Positions 42,613 to 56,628 of a stretch of 64,000 bases of DNA are shown here, piece by piece. The notes beneath the pieces are model-generated. The model searched no databases. It had not been told where the DNA came from and saw only the letters and a program-made list of their open reading frames with translations. The translations under genes were made by a program, and so were the position numbers. Origin of the DNA: Sesamum alatum (lineage: Eukaryota; Streptophyta; Magnoliopsida; Lamiales; Pedaliaceae). Numbering within the stretch: the first letter of the stretch is position 1; every line of letters starts with the position of its first letter. The stretch spans positions 35,672,466 through 35,736,465 of the forward strand of contig JACGWO010000003.1 of assembly GCA_034509735.1 (NCBI GenBank), in the 5' to 3' direction.

Positions 42613-44518
42613 TTAGATTGAATAATTAAGATCTGCTTGATGATCTCCAGGAGTATCAAGAAAATCCTGTGAGTTTTTGGAGGCAGAAACAAGCCATTCT
42701 TCTCCATCAATGAATGAAGCATCAACATAATGAGCGGCTTCAGATTGCTTCAACTGCTTCCCATATGCTACTCTATACGTCGAGTTGGCCCCCGGCCCGT
42801 AGCACTCGTACTCACCAAACGACACCGTTCTGAAAAGGAAAAAAAAGAACATATTAAATACAAATCTTTTCATGACTAATGTAACAGTGATGTTGACAAA
42901 ATCATAAAAAAGGAGCTGAATTCACTGCTGATGATGCCTAGGATCATTGTCTTACTTCAGTTAATTATGTTCTTTTATTGCCATTTCAAGAAAATGTATG
43001 ACATGAAAATGAAGATGTCTGATGTTAATGTAGTGAGGAAATATATAATTAGCAACAAGGATCAACCACAGACTGGTCTCTAGAAGAGTCCCTCCAATCA
43101 TTCCAGCCCTCAGCAGCAACAACTTCAGACATGTATGTTTTTGAGAAAACCGTAGTCGCATAATGTCCCCAAGCTCGGCCCAGCCACACTTTCCCACTCC
43201 CACTAATGCTGCAATTCACGAAGGAGAAGCCCGTTTTCTCGTTGGCTGAATCTCTTCCATGAGCCGTGATGCATCCGCTGATCCCACCAGACGATACTTC
43301 TTTTGCTGTCGAATTAATCGTGCATTCCTACAACATATGACAACAAAATTTTCACCTAATGTATATGTAGCTAGCTCGAAAACGGACTAAAACATGTAAG
43401 AAAATTACGTGTCACAATAATTAAGATTGTTTGGTTCACTGAAATGATTAATTCTGATCCATATGTACCTCAAAGAGTGATCTGCCATTTCCGAAGATGA
43501 AATCGATGGATCCCTGGATGTAGCATTCTTTATAGTAATGTCTGCCCTGATCATCATTTAAGGTGTCTTGTGCTCCATAGAATCCACAGCCATAGAATGC
43601 AGATTGATCACCTGAAACCCTTAATGCCAGTGCTTGTCCTCCAACTTCCCCTGGATCTGGGGCTGGTGCTGTGTTCTTACCAGACAAATTAATTAATTGC
43701 ACAATTTAGATCCTCGGATTTTGGGAAAAACAGAAGGAAAATTGCTGAAAAACTCTTTGAATGTCTATAGATCATGCAAGAATACCATAAAACTAATGTT
43801 ATAAGCTACGAAGCTGGGAGCAAATGTGGCAAATGTAGAGCTATAGCTTGTCCCTCCGGTGGAATTAGCCGTGTCGTTCCATGCTATCGCAGTGTTGAGG
43901 TAACCTTGGCCTTGAACTATCAAATTTGTTTTGTTAGAGCTCACCACTACTTTTTCCCTGTCAAATTATGTTTCTGTAAGAATTATGATCATAGTATGGA
44001 AGTTGAATCCATGCAAGAAACATAAATTTACATAGTTTACTTTAATTTTGAGGAATAAGAACTTACCTATATGTGCCTGAGTCAAGTATGATAAGTGTCC
44101 AAGAACGACTGAAATCGGGCAGAGCATCGATCGCTTTCTGCACGCTGCTAAAATTCGCGCAGCCTTTCGTATCGACTGTGTAAACAACACTAATGTTGTA
44201 CAAGGAAATGAGATCAGACTTCCATTGGCTGTCATTGCATGAACTCTCATTACTCCTCCTATGATGATGAGGATGGTGATGATGATGATGATGTCTTCTA
44301 TAGACACTTCTTTCTGGAATGGAAACGACAATGTCCTCTACGCCAAGTTTTCTGGCTACCTCACCGAAAAACTCAAGTTCAATGATCCAACGATTACTGT
44401 CTAACGACGTGCTAACGCTAGAACGGAAAGAGTGGGAGGAGGGCCGGGAAACTAAGACGGAAACAATCACGACGGCTAAGGTGGTGAGCCAAAAGAAGGT
44501 TGTAGTTTTGATGTTCAT
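42613..44518 (-). CDS. Pectinesterase (pectin methylesterase), PME15-like, 5 exons
   Basis: Removes methyl esters from cell-wall homogalacturonan. Exons on the minus strand: 44518-44067, 43957-43786, 43675-43469, 43327-43074, 42829-42613. They join in frame to 433 residues with GT-AG borders; the fourth donor is CCA|GTCTGT, giving RDQTV. Residues 8-24 form a signal peptide or anchor. There is no PMEI pro-domain (a 'type II' enzyme). All active-site marks are present: GTYRE at 148, QALAL at 222, QDTL with Asp245, DFIFG with Asp266, LGRAW with Arg328 and Trp330. An unusual His tract (11 residues from 76 to 86, one Pro inside) comes from a GAT/ATG-like trinucleotide run and sits between the anchor and the catalytic domain. 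By position next to the UGT73C/SGR6 block it corresponds to Arabidopsis PME14/PME15. Confidence 0.92.
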
Positions 44519-45689
44519 GGTTTAGGACAGGAGAATATTTGCTGTAGTTGTTTATGATGTCCTGTGTTTAGTTTAAGTTTAGTGGCATGTGGGATTGTTC
44601 ATGTTGTTTTATTGGTGGGGTTTGAGGTTTAGACGTAGGAGGTAAGAAAAGGAAGGTCATTTGGTCTGTGTGGAGAGAATATGATGATTATTACATTGTG
44701 ATGGAAAAATGTGAAGAGAAGATATGGGCAGCAAATGGAGATAGAATAAGTCACACGTTAAGTCAAGTTTGATAGGTTTCGAGCGTAAGATGATGATGGT
44801 CTAGAAGGGTAATTATGGTGTGTTGATTTTGTTTAGATGTCGGGATTTCACCTTTTGGAGAAGAGCTGCTGAAATCAGTTGAGGAATATAGAAAACGTGG
44901 TAGTAATTTCGACTCCTTCAATGTTTATTTATTTCTGGGGGTTAGATTTTAAGGTACTTCTTAGGAAAAAACAGCCAAAAACATTGATGGGAGTCGGAGA
45001 TTTCCAATTCTTTGATTAGATGTCAAGCTCCTCTTTAAAATAATGCCGGATGCAATGGAAACGTTATAACTACGACATAACCCCCCCACCCCACCCCACC
45101 CCATCCCACCCCGGATCTTGGGACTTTGGGTGAGGAAAAAGTGACAGGAATATCATTACTATTAAATGGACATGTGAATGCAAATTATTCAATTTGATCG
45201 GGGTCATGGCATTAAGGTTATGAATCAACTTTCCTTCAATATTTTATATTCGGAAATAACTTATAAATGCAAGATTATAAGAGTTGGGGTTGTCCCAATA
45301 GTGACACTCTAACATCTAAATTAACTAATGGTCTAATAAAGGAGTTTAACGCGATAATAAATGTCAAATATTTTTAAAATTGCATATTTTAACTGAACAA
45401 GAATTTAGTATTTATAGTTATGTTCCAATTATACAGTCACGTTGGGCTTCACATGGGTCATACACGTGGCGGTCATATCTGCACTTTCTCAAGATGATGA
45501 TGGACTTCATGGGCTATTCCTCTTACTAAGCTTGGCCTACAAAATAATGCTTATATCTTGGATTGTCTGAGCCCAAATATTGGGCCATTACATAAAGGCC
45601 CATATCACAATTTATGATAACAACTCAAAACTGTTAAAAACGTCTTGGTAGTCGTTACCCACCACATAAACAAACACAATCGATAATAA
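44519..45689. other. Pectinesterase promoter and intergenic DNA
   Basis: Upstream region of the minus-strand pectinesterase. It contains a C-rich run of CCCCA units at 45079-45114. No gene recognised; no confident TATA assignment. Confidence 0.45.
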
Positions 45690-45830
45690 TAAAGCCGTTA
45701 GAGTTGTTTGTTTGTAGTTTGTCTGAGGAAGACAAGGGGGAGGAGGCTGTGGCAGTTGGATGCATGTTTACCCACTTTTAGAATCTCTTCAAATCCGATC
45801 TTATTTGTCCATAAATTTCATTGGTATACA
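45690..45830 (-). pseudogene. Fragment of PHD/GNAT acetyltransferase gene (array unit 0)
   Basis: On the minus strand the piece WTNKIGFEEI (about 45811-45782) is followed by the donor-like GGGTAAACATGC and intron sequence, matching the exon at 49865-49825 in the next unit. The Trp codon TGG is kept here, whereas units A and B have TGA. The preceding part of the exon is gone. It is the leftmost gene remnant of the array. Confidence 0.6.
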
Positions 45831-46489
45831 AAACTAGAAGTATTAGAGCATGTCTACAGCACTGTATTGTATTAGACTATATTACAGTAGACTCATACTA
45901 TCTGTTACTTTATAATATTATCTCATAGTTTATTTACTTTTCATTAGTTATATGGGTAACAGTTTGGATACAAAAATAACAGGATGGTTATTATCAACCA
46001 CGTAATTTCGGATTGTGCTTTTATATTTTTGCCATTGCATTTAAGCACCATCACATCCGTGCATTTGTGTAATAAAATGTTAAACCCAACTTCAAAAGCA
46101 AGAAATCTATGTAATTTATTGAGGAGCATTTACCTTGCATTTACAATGCCCTTAGGCACAATCCGATGAAGTAAATGGAAGTCTGCAAAAAAATATAGAA
46201 GCTCACGCAAAACAATAAATGCTCACCTACCAACAATAAATGTCACATACCAAATTTCAGAACATTAATGATGATTGGTAGTGCAATTTTGTTCAAATTA
46301 AGGGGCAAATTAGACTTCATACACACTCCTTACGGGGACAATATAGAAAGTGAAAATTTGTGGGAAATGATGTGGGTCCCACATACTAACAATATGGGAC
46401 CTCAAAATTGGATTGCTATAGTGGAAAGAATATGACCTTATAGTGGGCTTTCGCAAAAAGCAGTGGACTTTGACTGCTGCATGTAAACA

Positions 46490-46878
46490 GGTGTAACACC
46501 CTTTTAACTCGGATATATGGGCTAATAGGGGCCGGTAAACACAACCTTAGTCTACTGATCACAACCTTTGTCATTTATGTAGGCACCGATGTTGTAACTT
46601 TTATTGCATGGGTAAAATTCATTTTGCACCCCTGAATTATGCATGTCGTGTATATACCCCCTAAATAATAAAACGTAACAAAATATCCCCTCATGATATG
46701 GACCAATTTTTTATTAATGAAAATGCCCTTATTATTTACACCCCTAAAGTATGTCTATGATTTTTCACCCCTAAAGTATTTACACCCGAAATTTGAATTG
46801 TTATAAAAATTTTCTTAAAAATAAATACTACTCAAGATTTATGATTTTTATAATCTGAACTATGATTTATGACCTTAA
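46490..46878. repeat. AT block of array unit 0
   Basis: ATCACAACCTTTGTCATTTATGT, GCACCGATGTTGTAACTTTT and ATGCATGTCGTG..CCCCTAAA, then CCCTCATGATATGGACC. This matches about 50010-50270 in unit A, 54429-54720 in unit B and, in part, 60722-60900 in unit C. It shows that the array starts left of 47 kb. Confidence 0.75.
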
Positions 46879-47045
46879 GGGTTAATTACATTAGACCCCC
46901 TTCAAAATTATGAAATTACACTTTTTTCAAAAAAATTGAAACTACATTTTTACCCTTTTAAGAATATTTTTAGAGAGGGTGTAAGTATAATATTAATTAT
47001 TTTAAAAAAGAAGAATTTTTTGAGGTGTCTAAATGTAATTTACCC
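46879..47045. mobile_element. Small MITE-like inverted repeat
   Basis: The ends are GGGTTAATTACATTAGACCCC and the complement of GGTGTCTAAATGTAATTTACCC. Length 167 bp; no clear target duplication found. In style it resembles the GGGATAATTA elements further left. Confidence 0.55.
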
Positions 47046-47339
47046 TTATCTTAATGGATAAGTTGCAATAAATCCAACCTATGATTTGGTAGGTTTGCAT
47101 AAAAGCCCACTCATTTGAATGGATAGATTTAAACTTAGGTATTCTAAAATCCCTAATAATAATGTTTTAAATTTATTTGGAACTTTTATATACCAATTAT
47201 TTTAAATCACAACGCTCATTTTAAAGAATGTTTTATGAAATATCAATGATTTCTTTTTGAGATGGAGCTATTTAAAACGTTTTTTTAAATTTTTCTACAA
47301 ATTCAAAATTTTCCATATTTTTTTGTCATATATGTATAG

Positions 47340-49560
47340 CACAAAATTATTCAAACGTTTGCAAACATCCTTCTACGTACCCTATCTTGTCGTGATGGCA
47401 TAGGACGCTGGATTCTCTCTCTTGTACTACGTCCTACAGTGCGCTGCTATTTTTACTAAAATTGTATTGAGTAGCGCCTGATTTGTAGTAAATTTGCACA
47501 ATGCGTTTTTCCGTGCGACTTTAAAGTATCCTACATATAAAATACAGTATTGTTTATTACTAATTTACATTATGTTTTCTCATGATTGTCCAAAATTTTA
47601 AGCCCTCCAAGCATTCTAATCATACTCGTTTTTTCCTTTTCAAAGCAAATTAAAGGAATAATATTATATCTAGCACAAAATTTCGAAATTCAGGCATCTC
47701 TTTTTGATACAATGGTTAAAATGGAAACAGACATGAATTTCAAGAAGTTAATAATAATTCATGTTTTTTTAATTTCACACATTAAATAAATATATGAATA
47801 GTTCGGGTGCGATGAATTGTAGCACATGCGGATTGTTTTAAAAAAAAAAATTGTAACACATACGCCTGTAATAATTAGGTCAATATTAATGTAATTTTGA
47901 ATTGAATCCACTATACGATATCTGAAAGCAATTTTTTTTTTTAAACTACAACCAACAAAGGCAAATTTCTTTACGGACCACGACAATCTGGAAGGTGGAT
48001 AGGGGTTCAACATATTAGTTCTCTATTTTATAGGATTTTTAAAATCATCCTAAAATTGAAAAAATTCGACCCATTTAGTTATTTGCTTTATGGGATTTAT
48101 GAGACTAAATATATCGCATTTTCATAATTTTCAGATCATCATATAGTAAATTTCCACAATGCATAGTTTTTCGTGCGAAATTTTTGTAGAAATCATTTTT
48201 GGTATATAACTTACTGTACGATATTGGTTATTACTAACTGATCTCATGATTCCCCAAAATTTTTAAGCCATCAAAAAATTCTAATCATGCTTGTAATTTT
48301 CTTACTCAAAGAAAAGTAAAAGAAATAATATTATAGCTAGCACAAAATTTCAGAAATTATGTATCTACTTTTTTATACATTTGTTTAGCTATGAATAAAA
48401 GACATGAATTTCAAACAAAATTTCCATAATAAATCATATTTTTTTTCTTTTAATTTCACATATTAAATAGTTCAAGTTCGATGAACCACGACGCGCACGA
48501 ACTTTAAAAAAAAGTTATTATGCATATGACTGTAATAAGTGTGTCGATATTAATACAATCTTTAATCAAATCCACTACTCAAAAATCGGAATTTTATACT
48601 ATAAATCATTATATTTATCACTTATTAGATATCCCTATATATAATTAGAAAACAATAGTAACATCCTAATATAATTAATTGAAATCTGGCAAATACCGCT
48701 GATCTTATAGAATCAGATACAAAGTAGTTAAAAGAAATAATATTATAGCTAGCACAAAATTTCGGAAATAATGTATCGACTTTTTATACATCGGTTAAAA
48801 TGTGAATAAATGACATGATTTCAAACAAAAGTTTCATAATAATTCAAGTTTTATTTTTTTAATTTCACACATTAAATAAGTATATAAAAATTGCAGGTGC
48901 GGTGAACTATGATGCGCACGAATTTGAAAAAAAGAGTTGTAACGCATATGACAGTAATAATTATAAGATCAATATTAATGCAATCTTTAATCAAATCAAT
49001 TGCACGACATTTGAATAACAAGATTTTTGTATTTTTAAATCATTCTACTTACCATGTATTATTTACGTCAAGACAAACTAAAACCCATATATCCCTATAT
49101 AGTTAGAAAAACAATCTAATATAACTAATTGGAATCTCGCAATTACCCCTGATCTGTAGAATTATATACAAAGACATTAAAAGAAATAATATTATAGTTA
49201 GCACAAAATTTCTATGTATCTATTTTTTTATACATCGGTTAAACTATGAATATAGGACATGAATTTCAAACAAAAGTTCTGTAATAATTCATGTTCTTAT
49301 TTTTTTTTTAATTTCACACATTAAATAAGTATACAAATAATTCAGGTGCGATGAACTATGATGCGCACGAACTTAAATAAAGAAGTTATAACGCATACGA
49401 TTGTAATAATCGTTCAGTATTAATGCCATCTCTAAATCAAATCCACTACACGACATTTGGAAACCAAGATTTTATGTATATTTAAATCATTTACTTACCA
49501 CGTATTATTAACGTCAGGAACTGCTGCTGAGTTATATAAATATAACTTATAGAAATAAAA
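47340..49560. repeat. Satellite-like monomer run of array unit 0
   Basis: Each monomer contains CTAGCACAAAATTTC, a TATGTATC(G)AC..TTTATACAT stretch, ACATGAATTTCAAACAAAAGT, GTGCGATGAACTA, AACGCATA and CTTACCA. The CTAGCAC landmarks (TTAGCAC in the last) lie at 47670, 48337, 48749 and 49198, so spacings are 667, 412 and 449. AT-rich and non-coding; not a family I recognise. Confidence 0.82.
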
Positions 49561-51501
49561 CAAATGACACCAAGCCATTAGCGGCGTAGAAGGAAATTGA
49601 TTCTTGACTAATCACTACAATGCTACATTTTGGGACTGGTTTCTGTAGCATTGACGTCCCGTTGAAAGTTATCATTTGCCAATAAGTCTGTCTGTAGTTC
49701 ACAAGCTAAAATTAGAGAGGATCAATTATGAATAAAAGGGTACTTAGAACTGTTTGTTTGTAGTTTTTCTGAAGAAAGACAAGGGGAAGGGGTTGTGGCT
49801 GTGGCAGTTGGCTGCATGTTTACCTGCACTTCCGGTACCTCTTCAAATCCAAACTTGTTTTTTCACATTGGCTTTGCGCTGTCGCTTGTCGGGAGCACAA
49901 GCGTTTTGACAGCGGAAAACGCGAGCAATTTCTCAATGTAGGAGTAAAGTATTTGAAAGTATCCATGCAAGATATTATTTCAGTTCAATACTGTTGCATA
50001 AATTAAAGAGTTAAATATGTTTTGTACCTGTGGACTATGCATGACGTGCATTTACTTCCTAAACAATAAAACGTCACAAAATACCCCCTCATGATATGGA
50101 TCATTTTCACTACAAAAAAACATATATACCTACAATAAAACGTCACAAAAGGCTCTTATTATTTTCGCCTATAAAATATGTCTATTCCAATCAATCCTGT
50201 AAAACACAATTTGAATTATTATAAAAATTTAATTTAAAATAAATACTGCACAAAATTTATATTTATAGTTAGTATAGAATCTGTATATACTGTATATATT
50301 TACAACTCTGATATCTTTTACATATATGTTAAAAGACATAGATAATTTTGTTTGTCTTGTTATATATATTGAACTTTTCTTAAAAAATAAATTATTAATA
50401 AATTTTAATATATTACATCAAACATATCTATCTATATACACTGTATATTAATATGCAATTTTCTAATATAATTAATTGATAATATTCTATAATTCTTTCA
50501 GTAATGATATGATATATTTTAATTATGCATACATGTAACTGAATAAAAATTTATAAGTTATATAACATACTTTTCATAAAATTATATACATCATGTATTT
50601 ACACATTTACATGTATTTTTTAGTATAAATAGTTACTTTGTAAAATATATGTGCATATATTGAGCTTGAAATATTTTTTGTATTACATAATTTATAAGAA
50701 ACTATAAATCTTAAATATTATTTTTTAAATAAACTGAGTAAAATTTTAAATCATTAAAAGTAGTTCTGGGGTACAAAATATATTTAATCCTAAATTAAAC
50801 CCTCTGAAAGTGGAATTATTCTAGTTGGAGGAGAAGACTTACCTTGCCCTGATTTCTTGTGCGTGTTGCAACTAACGGGAGTTCAGCCATATCCTGTCCA
50901 AAAATCCGAATGATCCCCGCTGACACAACAATTGAGCTGCAAGATTGGCAAAACCCATAATATAGAACATGAAATTATTAATGTACTGAAATGATAACCA
51001 TTACGAATAGACATAAGGCGAAATGGTTCTTACTTCACCATTAAAATTGCACAATACAATCCGCCAAAGTCTTGGCCCCTTACTTTCCTCCGGTCTGAGA
51101 TAAAAGGAGGCAAAGGGACGTGGGGAATCAGACAGGGGAAATTATGGGACAAGACATGATCAATCGGACAACGGCAAGAAAAATGACCCTATGCCTATTA
51201 AAAGGTAATAAGAAGTTGCACGTACCCATAATCCATCGATTTTAGCCACTTCATCCTCCTTCATTTCAAATTCTCCCTCACCGTTCGAACTCGCTTCAGT
51301 TATACCTACACCCTCGCTTCTTCTCTTGAACCTCTTGTTCCTCGTATAAACGACAAACCCATTCGCCTCACGCGCTCTAACTCTGCGCAGAGATCCTGCC
51401 ACCCTCTCTGCATCGTTCAATTTGGAAGGGCCCACGTCATTGGCTCGCAACTCGGCTTCAGTGTCACCCGCACGGTTGATTTCAAAGCCCAAGTCCACCA
51501 T
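49547..51501 (-). pseudogene. PHD/GNAT acetyltransferase pseudogene, unit A (internal deletion)
   Basis: IDM1-like family (nuclear histone acetyltransferase with PHD finger; Arabidopsis At2g36720 is the positional match). Minus strand: N-terminal exon from ATG 51501 (MVDLGFEIN, then ANGFVVYTR). Near 51230 it jumps directly into the intron that follows MVYG in unit B, so the TPL-binding-like segment and PHD are lost. RGQDFGGLYCAIL remains at about 51090-51040, but its acceptor AG is now CG. The GNAT exon 50936-50843 holds VVSAGIIRIFGQDMAELPLV; the next, about 49975-49825, starts GYFQIL but has TGA at 49865-49863 in place of the family's Trp. The last exon from 49705 gives NGTSMLQKPVPK. The 113-codon open frame at 51501-51160 is only the fused N-terminal piece. 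Confidence 0.85.
50010..50830. repeat. AT block of array unit A
   Basis: Lies between the two GNAT exons of pseudogene A. It shares long stretches with 54480-55270 and 60722-61400, e.g. ATTATACATCATGTATTTAC, TACATGTATTTTTTAGTATA and TATATGTGCATATATTGA. Probably an expanded intron carried along by duplication. Confidence 0.85.
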
Positions 51502-51639
51502 TTTTCTCTTTAATTACTTCTTTGAACTCACTGATGATGTACCTATGAACACTGCAGAAAATGAAAGAGAGAAGTTCAGGTTATGGATCGGCGTCAACCA
51601 GAGAATTCAGTTGCATGCTGAAAAGTAAAAAGGGTTCAA

Positions 51640-51835
51640 TTAAAGATTTCCTTCCGAGCGGCGGGGGAAAGGGGAAAAGGGGTAGGGGGTAACTGACAAG
51701 AGAGGAAAACATAGAGTGAGAAGGAACTGTGTGAAACCTGGAGAGTGAGAGACGAAAGACAAATTCTTTTCTAGAGTGAGTTTGCATACTGTATCCTACT
51801 GGATTATATAGGCAGTGCACGCACGACGCTGGATT
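51640..51835. repeat. 5' flank of pseudogene A, repeated in each unit
   Basis: A G-rich run (GGCGGGGGAAAGGGG), then GACAAGAGAGGAAA, AGTGAGAAGGAACTGTG and CCTACTGGATTATATAGGCAG. The last (TATATAG-like on either strand) is a possible old TATA region. Matching copies are at 57270-57460 and 62080-62260. Confidence 0.75.
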
Positions 51836-51839
51836 CTCC

Positions 51840-53935
51840 TACGTGCACTATTGTTTTTACTCAAATCGTGAGTATCATACCATACCATATTAGTTATTAT
51901 TAACTGTCATCATCTTTTCTCATGATTGAACAAACTTTTTAAGCTTGCAAAATATTCTATTCACACTTGTTATTTTCATTTTCAAAGAAAATTAAAAGGA
52001 AAAAATTGTATATCTAGCACAAGATTTTGAAATTTATGTATCTTCTTTGAAATAAATTGATTAATTTATGGAAAAGAAGATTAATTACAAACAAAAGTTC
52101 CATAATATATGTTTTCTGAATTTCACATTAAATAAATATATAAATCGTTCGAATGCGATGAGTTGTAATGCAAGCAGATTTCAAAGGAAAAAAGGTCTAA
52201 GACATATTACTGTAATAATTAGGTCAAAGTTAATGCAATTTATAACAGAATCAGCAACACGACATTCGAAAGCAAGAATTTTGTAATTTTAAATTATTAT
52301 ACTTACCACGTTTACTGACATCGTGACAAACTACAACCAATAAAGCCAATTTAGATAGGACTGACAAAAAAGAATATACTTTATTAAGTAATTTATCTTA
52401 ACTTACAATACGATATTAATTATTACTAAAAAAGGTCCACAATGTATAGTTTTTCGTGCGTAATTTTTGTAGAAATCATTTTGGTATCTAACTTTCGGTA
52501 CGATATTGATTATTACTAATTGATCTCATGATTGCCCAAAACTTTTAAGTCATCAAAAAATTCTAACCATGCTTGTAATTTTCTTATTCAAAGAAAATTA
52601 AAAGAAATAATATTATAGCTAGCACAAATTTTTGAGAAATTATGTATCGACTTTTTTATACATTTATTTAACTATGAATAGAAGACATGAATTTCGAACA
52701 AAAGTTCCACAATAATTCATGTTTCTTTCTTTTAATTTCACATATTAAATTAATAAGCATATAAATAGCTCAGTTGCGATGAACTACGACGCGCACGAAT
52801 TTTAAAAAAAGAGTTAATTATAATGCATAGGACTGTAATAATTATATATGTCAATACAAATACAATCTTTAATCAAATCCACTACACAAAAATCGGAATT
52901 TTCGTACTTTAAATCATTATATTTATCACTTATTAGTAACGCCACAACAAATTAAAACCCATAAAACCTAATTAGATATCCCTATATATAATTAAAACAA
53001 AAACAATGATAACATCCTAATATAACTAATTGAAATCTGGCAATTACGGCTGATCTTGTAGAATTAGATACAAAGTAGTTAAAAGAAATAACATTATAGC
53101 TAGCACAAAATTTCGGATACAATGTATCGACTTTTTTATACATGATCGGTTAAACTATGAATAAAAGACATGAATTCCAAACAAAAGTTCCATAATAATT
53201 CAAGTTTTATTTATTTTTTAATATCACACATTAAATAAGTACATAAATAATGCAGGTGCGATGAACTACGATGTGCACGAATTTGAAGAAAAGAGTTGTA
53301 ACGCATATGTCAGTAATAATTAGGTCAATATTAATGCAATATTTAATCAAATCCACTGCACGACATTTGAATAACAAGATTTTTGTATTTTTAAATCATT
53401 TTACTTACCATCGCGACAAACTAAAACCCATCTAGATATCCCGATATAGTTAAACAAAAATCTAATATAACTAATTGGAATTTCACAATTACCCTTGATC
53501 GTGTAGAATTAGATACGAAGAAATTAAAAGAAACAATATTATAGCTAGCACAAATTTTCTATGTATCTATTTATTTTATACATCGGTTAAACTATGAATA
53601 AAAGACATGAATTTCAAACAAAAGTTATGTAATAATTCATGTTTTTTTTTAAAATTTAAAACGTTAAATAAGTATACAAATAATTCAGGTGCAATGAACT
53701 ACAAAGCGCACGAATTTAGAAAAAGAAGTTATAACGCATACGACTATAATAGTTAGGTCAGTATTAATGCCATCTCTAATCAAATCCACTGCACGACATT
53801 TGCAAACCAAGATTTTATGTACATTTAAATCATTATACTTACCACGTATTGTTAACGTCATGGATTGTTGTTGAGTTATATAAATATAACTTATAGAAAT
53901 AAAACAAAGGACACCAAGACATAACGGTGCAGAAG
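51840..53935. repeat. Satellite-like monomer run of array unit A
   Basis: CTAGCAC landmarks at 52014, 52619, 53100 and 53545 (spacings 605, 481, 445). The order of monomer variants matches the other runs: first ATATCTAGCAC, then TTATAGCTAGCAC with GAGAAATTATGTATC, then CGGATACAATG, then TTTTCTATGTATC. Non-coding. Confidence 0.85.
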
Positions 53936-54428
53936 GAAATTGATTCTTGACTAATCACTGCAAGGGAACATCAGAATCTGCTTGCTCCTGATTCACAATG
54001 CGATATTTTGGGACTGGTTTCTGTAGCATTGACGTCCCGTTCAAAGTTATCATTTGCCAACTGGTCTGCCGGTAGTTCTCAAGTTGAAATTAGAGAGGAT
54101 CAATTATCAATAAAAGGATACTTAGAATTTTTTGTGTGTAGTTTTTCTGAAGTAAGACAAGGGGAGGGACTGTGGCAGTTGGTTGCATGTTTACCTACAC
54201 TTCCGGTATCTCTTCAAATCCAAACTTATTTGTTCACATTGGCTTTGCACTGTCGGCTGCCAGGAGCACAAGCGTTTTGACAGCAAAAAATGCGAGCAAT
54301 TTCTCAATGCAAGAGAAAAGTATTTGGAAATATCCCTGCAAAATATTATTTTAGTTCAATAGTATTAAGTGCTGCAAATAATTCCCAGCATAAAGAAAGA
54401 CAGCATAAATTTCACTAATATACAGAAT

Positions 54429-55275
54429 CCGCTTATCACAACCTTTGTCATTTATGTGGGCACCGATGTTGTAACTTTTATTGCATGAATTAAAGAGTTA
54501 TTTGTACCCCCAAACTACGCATGACGTGCATTTTTAACCCCTAAACAATAAAATGTAAACAAATGCCCCTCATGATATGGACTATTTTTTTATGATGAAA
54601 ATTCCCTGTTATTGACGCCTCTAAAATATGTCTATTACAACCATTCCTGTAAAACACAATTTGAATAATTATAAAAAATTAATTTAATTAAATATTACTC
54701 AAAATTTATTATTTTTATAACTAGTATTAAATCTGTATAAACTCTATATACTTAAAATTCTTGTATCTTTTACATATCTGTTAAAAACATATATAATTTT
54801 GTGTGTGTTTTTATATATATTGATTTTAAAAAAAAGAAATTATCATTACAATTTTAATCGATTATATCGAACATCTATCTATATACACTATAAAATATGT
54901 AAATCTTTAATATAATTAATCGATAATATTTGATACTTTTTTTTTTATCAATGATATAATATATTTTAATTATGCATATATGTATCTGAATAAAAATTTA
55001 TAAGTTATATAACATACTTTTCATAAAATTATATACATCATATATTTACAAATTTACATGTATTTTTTAGTATAAATTTTTACTTTTTAAAATATATGTG
55101 CATATATTGAACTTGTAAATATTTTTTGTATTACAAAATTTAAAAGAAACTATAAATATCAAATATTATTTTTTAAATAAAATTTGAGTAAAAGTTTAAA
55201 TTATTAAAAGTAGTTATAGGGTACAAAATGTATTTAATCCTAAATTAAACCCTTTGAAAGTAGAATTATTCTAGT
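54429..55275. repeat. AT block of array unit B
   Basis: Copy of 50010-50830 with scattered differences. It keeps the leading GCACCGATGTTGTAACTTTT found also in unit 0, which unit A lacks. Confidence 0.83.
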
Positions 55276-56566
55276 TGGAGGAGAAGACTTACCTTGCCCT
55301 GATTTCTTGTGGGTGTTGCAACTAACGGGAGTTCAGCCATATCCTGTCCAAAAACCCGAATGATCCCCGCTGACACAACAATTGAGCTGCAAAATTGGCA
55401 AAACCCATAATGTACTGAAATGATAATTATTACGAATAGACATAAGGCGAAATGGTTCTTACGTCACCATTAAAATTGCACCAATACAACCCGCCAAAGT
55501 CTTGGCCCCTTACTTTCCTCCTATAAGAGATAAAAGAGAGGCAAAGTGACATGGGGAATCAAACAGGGGAAATTTATGGGGCAAGACATAATCAATCAGA
55601 CAACGGCAAGAAAAATGACCCTATGCCTATGAAAAGGTAATAAGAAGTGCATGTACCCATAAACCATAGGCGGAATCAAATATCGCCCAGTTTCTGAATC
55701 AATAGTTGGATCAAAACATTCCTGAAACACAAGTTAACAAACGATTGCAATCATACCAGCTTCTCTTATGTGCATACGTGCATATATTGCAATCATACAT
55801 CGTTGATCATTGTCAATCTTTATACTTAGTAATAAATTCAAATGATAGAACATTTCTTACATGAAATATAGCTACTGCTTGTCACAGCAGTACTCTATCT
55901 TCCTTTGAACTGTCATTTCCTTTCAAAAGCCTCCATCTCACATCAAAACCAGCATCAACAACCGAGTTATTCCTGGTAGCTTATTCTTTAGAATATCCAA
56001 AGAAGAATCTGGGAGCTTCTCTGCCCCGGCATTTAACAACTTCTGCAGTGTTGAGTACAACAACTGGCAGTTTGCGGAACAAAACCATTTTCCTTCAGGA
56101 AGTTCCTGCAGGGAAGGTGCATACAGTTTTGAGACGATAGACGAAAAAATAAGGATTGAAAAGAAAATTCATACATGCGTAAATGAAGTAGCTAATTCTT
56201 GTGCTGAATTTGTGCACGTTTAGATCATCCATCCTACATTCTTTCATACTCCTTTTCGCACTGGTCGGTATGAAATCAAATTAAGTATTGTAATCCATAC
56301 TCATGGAACTTAGTTATATAGGAAAAGCGAAGATGAAAAGCAAGAAAAATACCTGATCACACTATGACGGTACGAGGACCAAAACCAGATGTACTAAAAT
56401 CATGGCATCTGCAAACAAATGAATTAGTCGATTATTTGAAACATTTTATAAGCTCCTAAACATTTTATGAGCTTAATGATGTTTAATCTTATTTTAAAAA
56501 TACGTTCTTATTGTCTTTGGATAAATAAGATCTCAGAGCTTATTGTTTCGTACAGTAATAATGATT

Positions 56567-56567
56567 G

Positions 56568-56628
<61 letters not shown>

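Noticed and set aside
50105..50122. TCACTACAAAAAAACAT as a transposon terminus
   Set aside because: Other array units have a simple variant at this point with no inserted DNA, so it is a local change and not an element end.
51160..51501. 113-codon open frame that might be a small gene
   Set aside because: It is the N-terminal exon of the PHD/GNAT pseudogene fused by deletion to intron sequence; copies B and C show the true context.
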